33,893 nucleotides of DNA from Alterirhizorhabdus solaris. GTDB lineage: Bacteria; Pseudomonadota; Alphaproteobacteria; Sphingomonadales; Sphingomonadaceae. The position numbers were made by a program, and so were the translations under genes. Below are positions 32,661 to 33,893 of the stretch, piece by piece. The notes beneath the pieces are model-generated. The model saw only the letters and a list, made by a program, of their open reading frames with translations, was not told the DNA's origin and did no database searches. Location of the stretch: contig NZ_VNIM01000040.1 in assembly GCF_007785815.1 (NCBI RefSeq), positions 1-33,893 of the forward strand, read 5' to 3'. Within the stretch, counting starts at the first letter, position 1, and each line of letters starts with the position of its first letter.

Positions 32661-33893
32661 CTAGCCCGTTTCACCATTGGACGGGACCGGCCAGATCAGC
32701 GGCAGCGCGGGGATCATGGCGGCGGCGCCGACGCGCACCTCCAGCCGGGCGGCGGGGTCGATCGTGAAGTCGGGGATGCGTTTGAGCCACTCCTCCAGGA
32801 AGATTGCGATCTCGGTGCGCGCCAGCATCGCCCCCATGCACACGTGCGGCCCGGCGCCAAAGGTGGCGTGGCGCGGGCGGCGGCGATCGAAATCCACCGC
32901 GAGCGGATCGGCGAAGCGATCCTCGTCGAGATTGGCCAGCGCGGTGGGCACGACGACCAGCTCGCCGACCTTCATCGCCACCCCGGCCAGGGTGCAGTCG
33001 ACCGCCACCTCGCGGGTGAGGTTCACCATCGCCATGCGCCGCAGGAACTCCTCGATCGCGGCGGGGATGAGGGCCTGCTCGTCGATCAGCCGGCGGCGGT
33101 GCGCGGGGTTGCGGGCAAGGAAGGCGGCGATGAAACCGAGCATCCCCGCCACGGTATCCAGCCCGGCGAGCATCAGCACGCTCATCAGCCCCTGCAGCGT
33201 CTCGTCGTCCAGCGGCTCGCCGTCGATGCGCGCGGCGACGAGCTGGCTGATGAGGTCGTCGCCCGGGTTCGCCCGTCGTTCGGCCACCCGCGCCATCGTG
33301 TAGCGGCCGAGATCGGCGAAGCCGTGCATCCGCGTTTCGGGCACGTCGGGGCGGATGATGCGGTCGACAATCGCCATGATCTCCGGCCGGTCGGACAGCG
33401 GCAGGCCGAGCATCGAGAGGAAGATCGCGATCGGCATCTGCTGCGCGAAATCACGCACGAACTCGCAGCCGCCGGCGGGTTTCAGCGCCTCGATGATGCC
33501 GATGCTGAGCGCGCGTACCTCCGGCGTCATCCGGCGGATCGCGGCGGGGGACATCGCGCCCATCAGCAGGATGCGGTATTTCAGGTGCTGCGGCGGATCG
33601 AGCATCAGCGGCAGGATCGGCGGGACGGGATTGGAGTCCTTGGGCACGCGCATCGCCCGGCTGGAGAAGCGGGCGGGGTCGCACAGGATCGTCTCGATCA
33701 GCGCGGCATCGGTGGCGACCCAGTGGCCGCGGTTCGCCGGCGTCCAGAACAGGTCGGGTGCACCGGCGGCCGGCAGGCGCGCCATCGCCCCGGCGAAATC
33801 CCCGTCCGGCGCATCGACCACGAACACGTCGTAATCGAGCACGCGATCGGCCGGAACATGCGACGGGCGATCCTCGCAGCGGGGGAACAGGGC
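32661..33893 (-). CDS. Cytochrome P450, CYP101 (P450cam)-like, cut by window edge
   Basis: A P450 whose N terminus is open to the right edge; at least 410 residues are present. The upstream frame has no stop and reads PSHVPADRVLDYDVF, close to the P450cam start HVPEHLVFDFDMY, so the GTG at 33842 is probably internal. Other P450cam-like traits are PDLFWTPANRGHWVATD, the I-helix AGLDTV (P450cam GGLDTV), AIEEFLRRM and the heme loop FGAGPHVCMGAMLA, with Cys encoded at 32838-32840. The end RIPDFTID to ALPLIWP also parallels P450cam. Substrate unknown; a camphor-like or other terpenoid is suggested. It converges on the cyclase gene. Confidence 0.9.
   Translation of the reverse strand, partial: ALFPRCEDRPSHVPADRVLDYDVFVVDAPDGDFAGAMARLPAAGAPDLFWTPANRGHWVATDAALIETILCDPARFSSRAMRVPKDSNPVPPILPLMLDPPQHLKYRILLMGAMSPAAIRRMTPEVRALSIGIIEALKPAGGCEFVRDFAQQMPIAIFLSMLGLPLSDRPEIMAIVDRIIRPDVPETRMHGFADLGRYTMARVAERRANPGDDLISQLVAARIDGEPLDDETLQGLMSVLMLAGLDTVAGMLGFIAAFLARNPAHRRRLIDEQALIPAAIEEFLRRMAMVNLTREVAVDCTLAGVAMKVGELVVVPTALANLDEDRFADPLAVDFDRRRPRHATFGAGPHVCMGAMLARTEIAIFLEEWLKRIPDFTIDPAARLEVRVGAAAMIPALPLIWPVPSNGETG

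Overview
This is a compact, high-GC chromosomal window from an alphaproteobacterium, most likely of the order Sphingomonadales (Sphingomonas or a close relative). The assignment rests on the gene order ppsR-maf-aroE-coaE-dnaQ / hemE-hemJ-rho / mnmE-mnmG-rsmG-parA-parB, the long hibernation factor, the DUF1491, MmcB and DUF6489-type small proteins, and the coding bias. Genes are packed tightly, with many 1-4 base start/stop overlaps and several GTG starts.

Layout. Positions 1-8120 are mostly minus-strand housekeeping genes: a YgjP-like metallopeptidase cut by the window edge, a YcgN cysteine-cluster protein, a Sco1/SenC lipoprotein, a plus-strand ankyrin protein, mmcB, a DUF1491 protein, a hotdog thioesterase, ptsN, hpf, dnaQ, coaE, aroE, maf and ppsR. 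Positions 8121-8455 are a non-coding block with DnaA boxes and six GANTC sites. It lies between ppsR and hemE, the position of the replication origin in Caulobacter and Rickettsia, and is the probable chromosomal origin. Transcription diverges from it. On the right are hemE, hemJ, a small exported protein, rho with its own intrinsic terminator, a TerC-type membrane protein, a dienelactone hydrolase on the minus strand, a DUF6489-type protein, then mnmE, mnmG, rsmG, parA and parB. Three parS-like palindromes lie at 15169, 17112 and 19400, so origin and centromere sit within about 11 kb of each other.

From 19447 the content becomes catabolic. A divergent Lrp/AsnC regulator and a 1208-residue PutA lacking a DNA-binding domain form a proline-use unit. 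From 23659 to the right edge is a dense oxidative island: SDR, nitroreductase, VOC protein, FMN alpha-hydroxyacid oxidase, cytochrome P450, Baeyer-Villiger monooxygenase, AraC-type regulator, a cyclase-family hydrolase with altered metal ligands, and a second P450 resembling P450cam (CYP101) that runs off the right edge. The chemistry suggested (hydroxylation, alcohol oxidation, oxygen insertion beside a ketone, hydrolysis) fits breakdown of an alicyclic or terpenoid-like compound; the substrate cannot be told from sequence, and no redox partner for the P450s is in the window.

No rRNA, tRNA, CRISPR array, insertion sequence or prophage was seen. The strongest points for follow-up are the origin/parS region, the catabolic island, and the degenerate G4 motif in MnmE.
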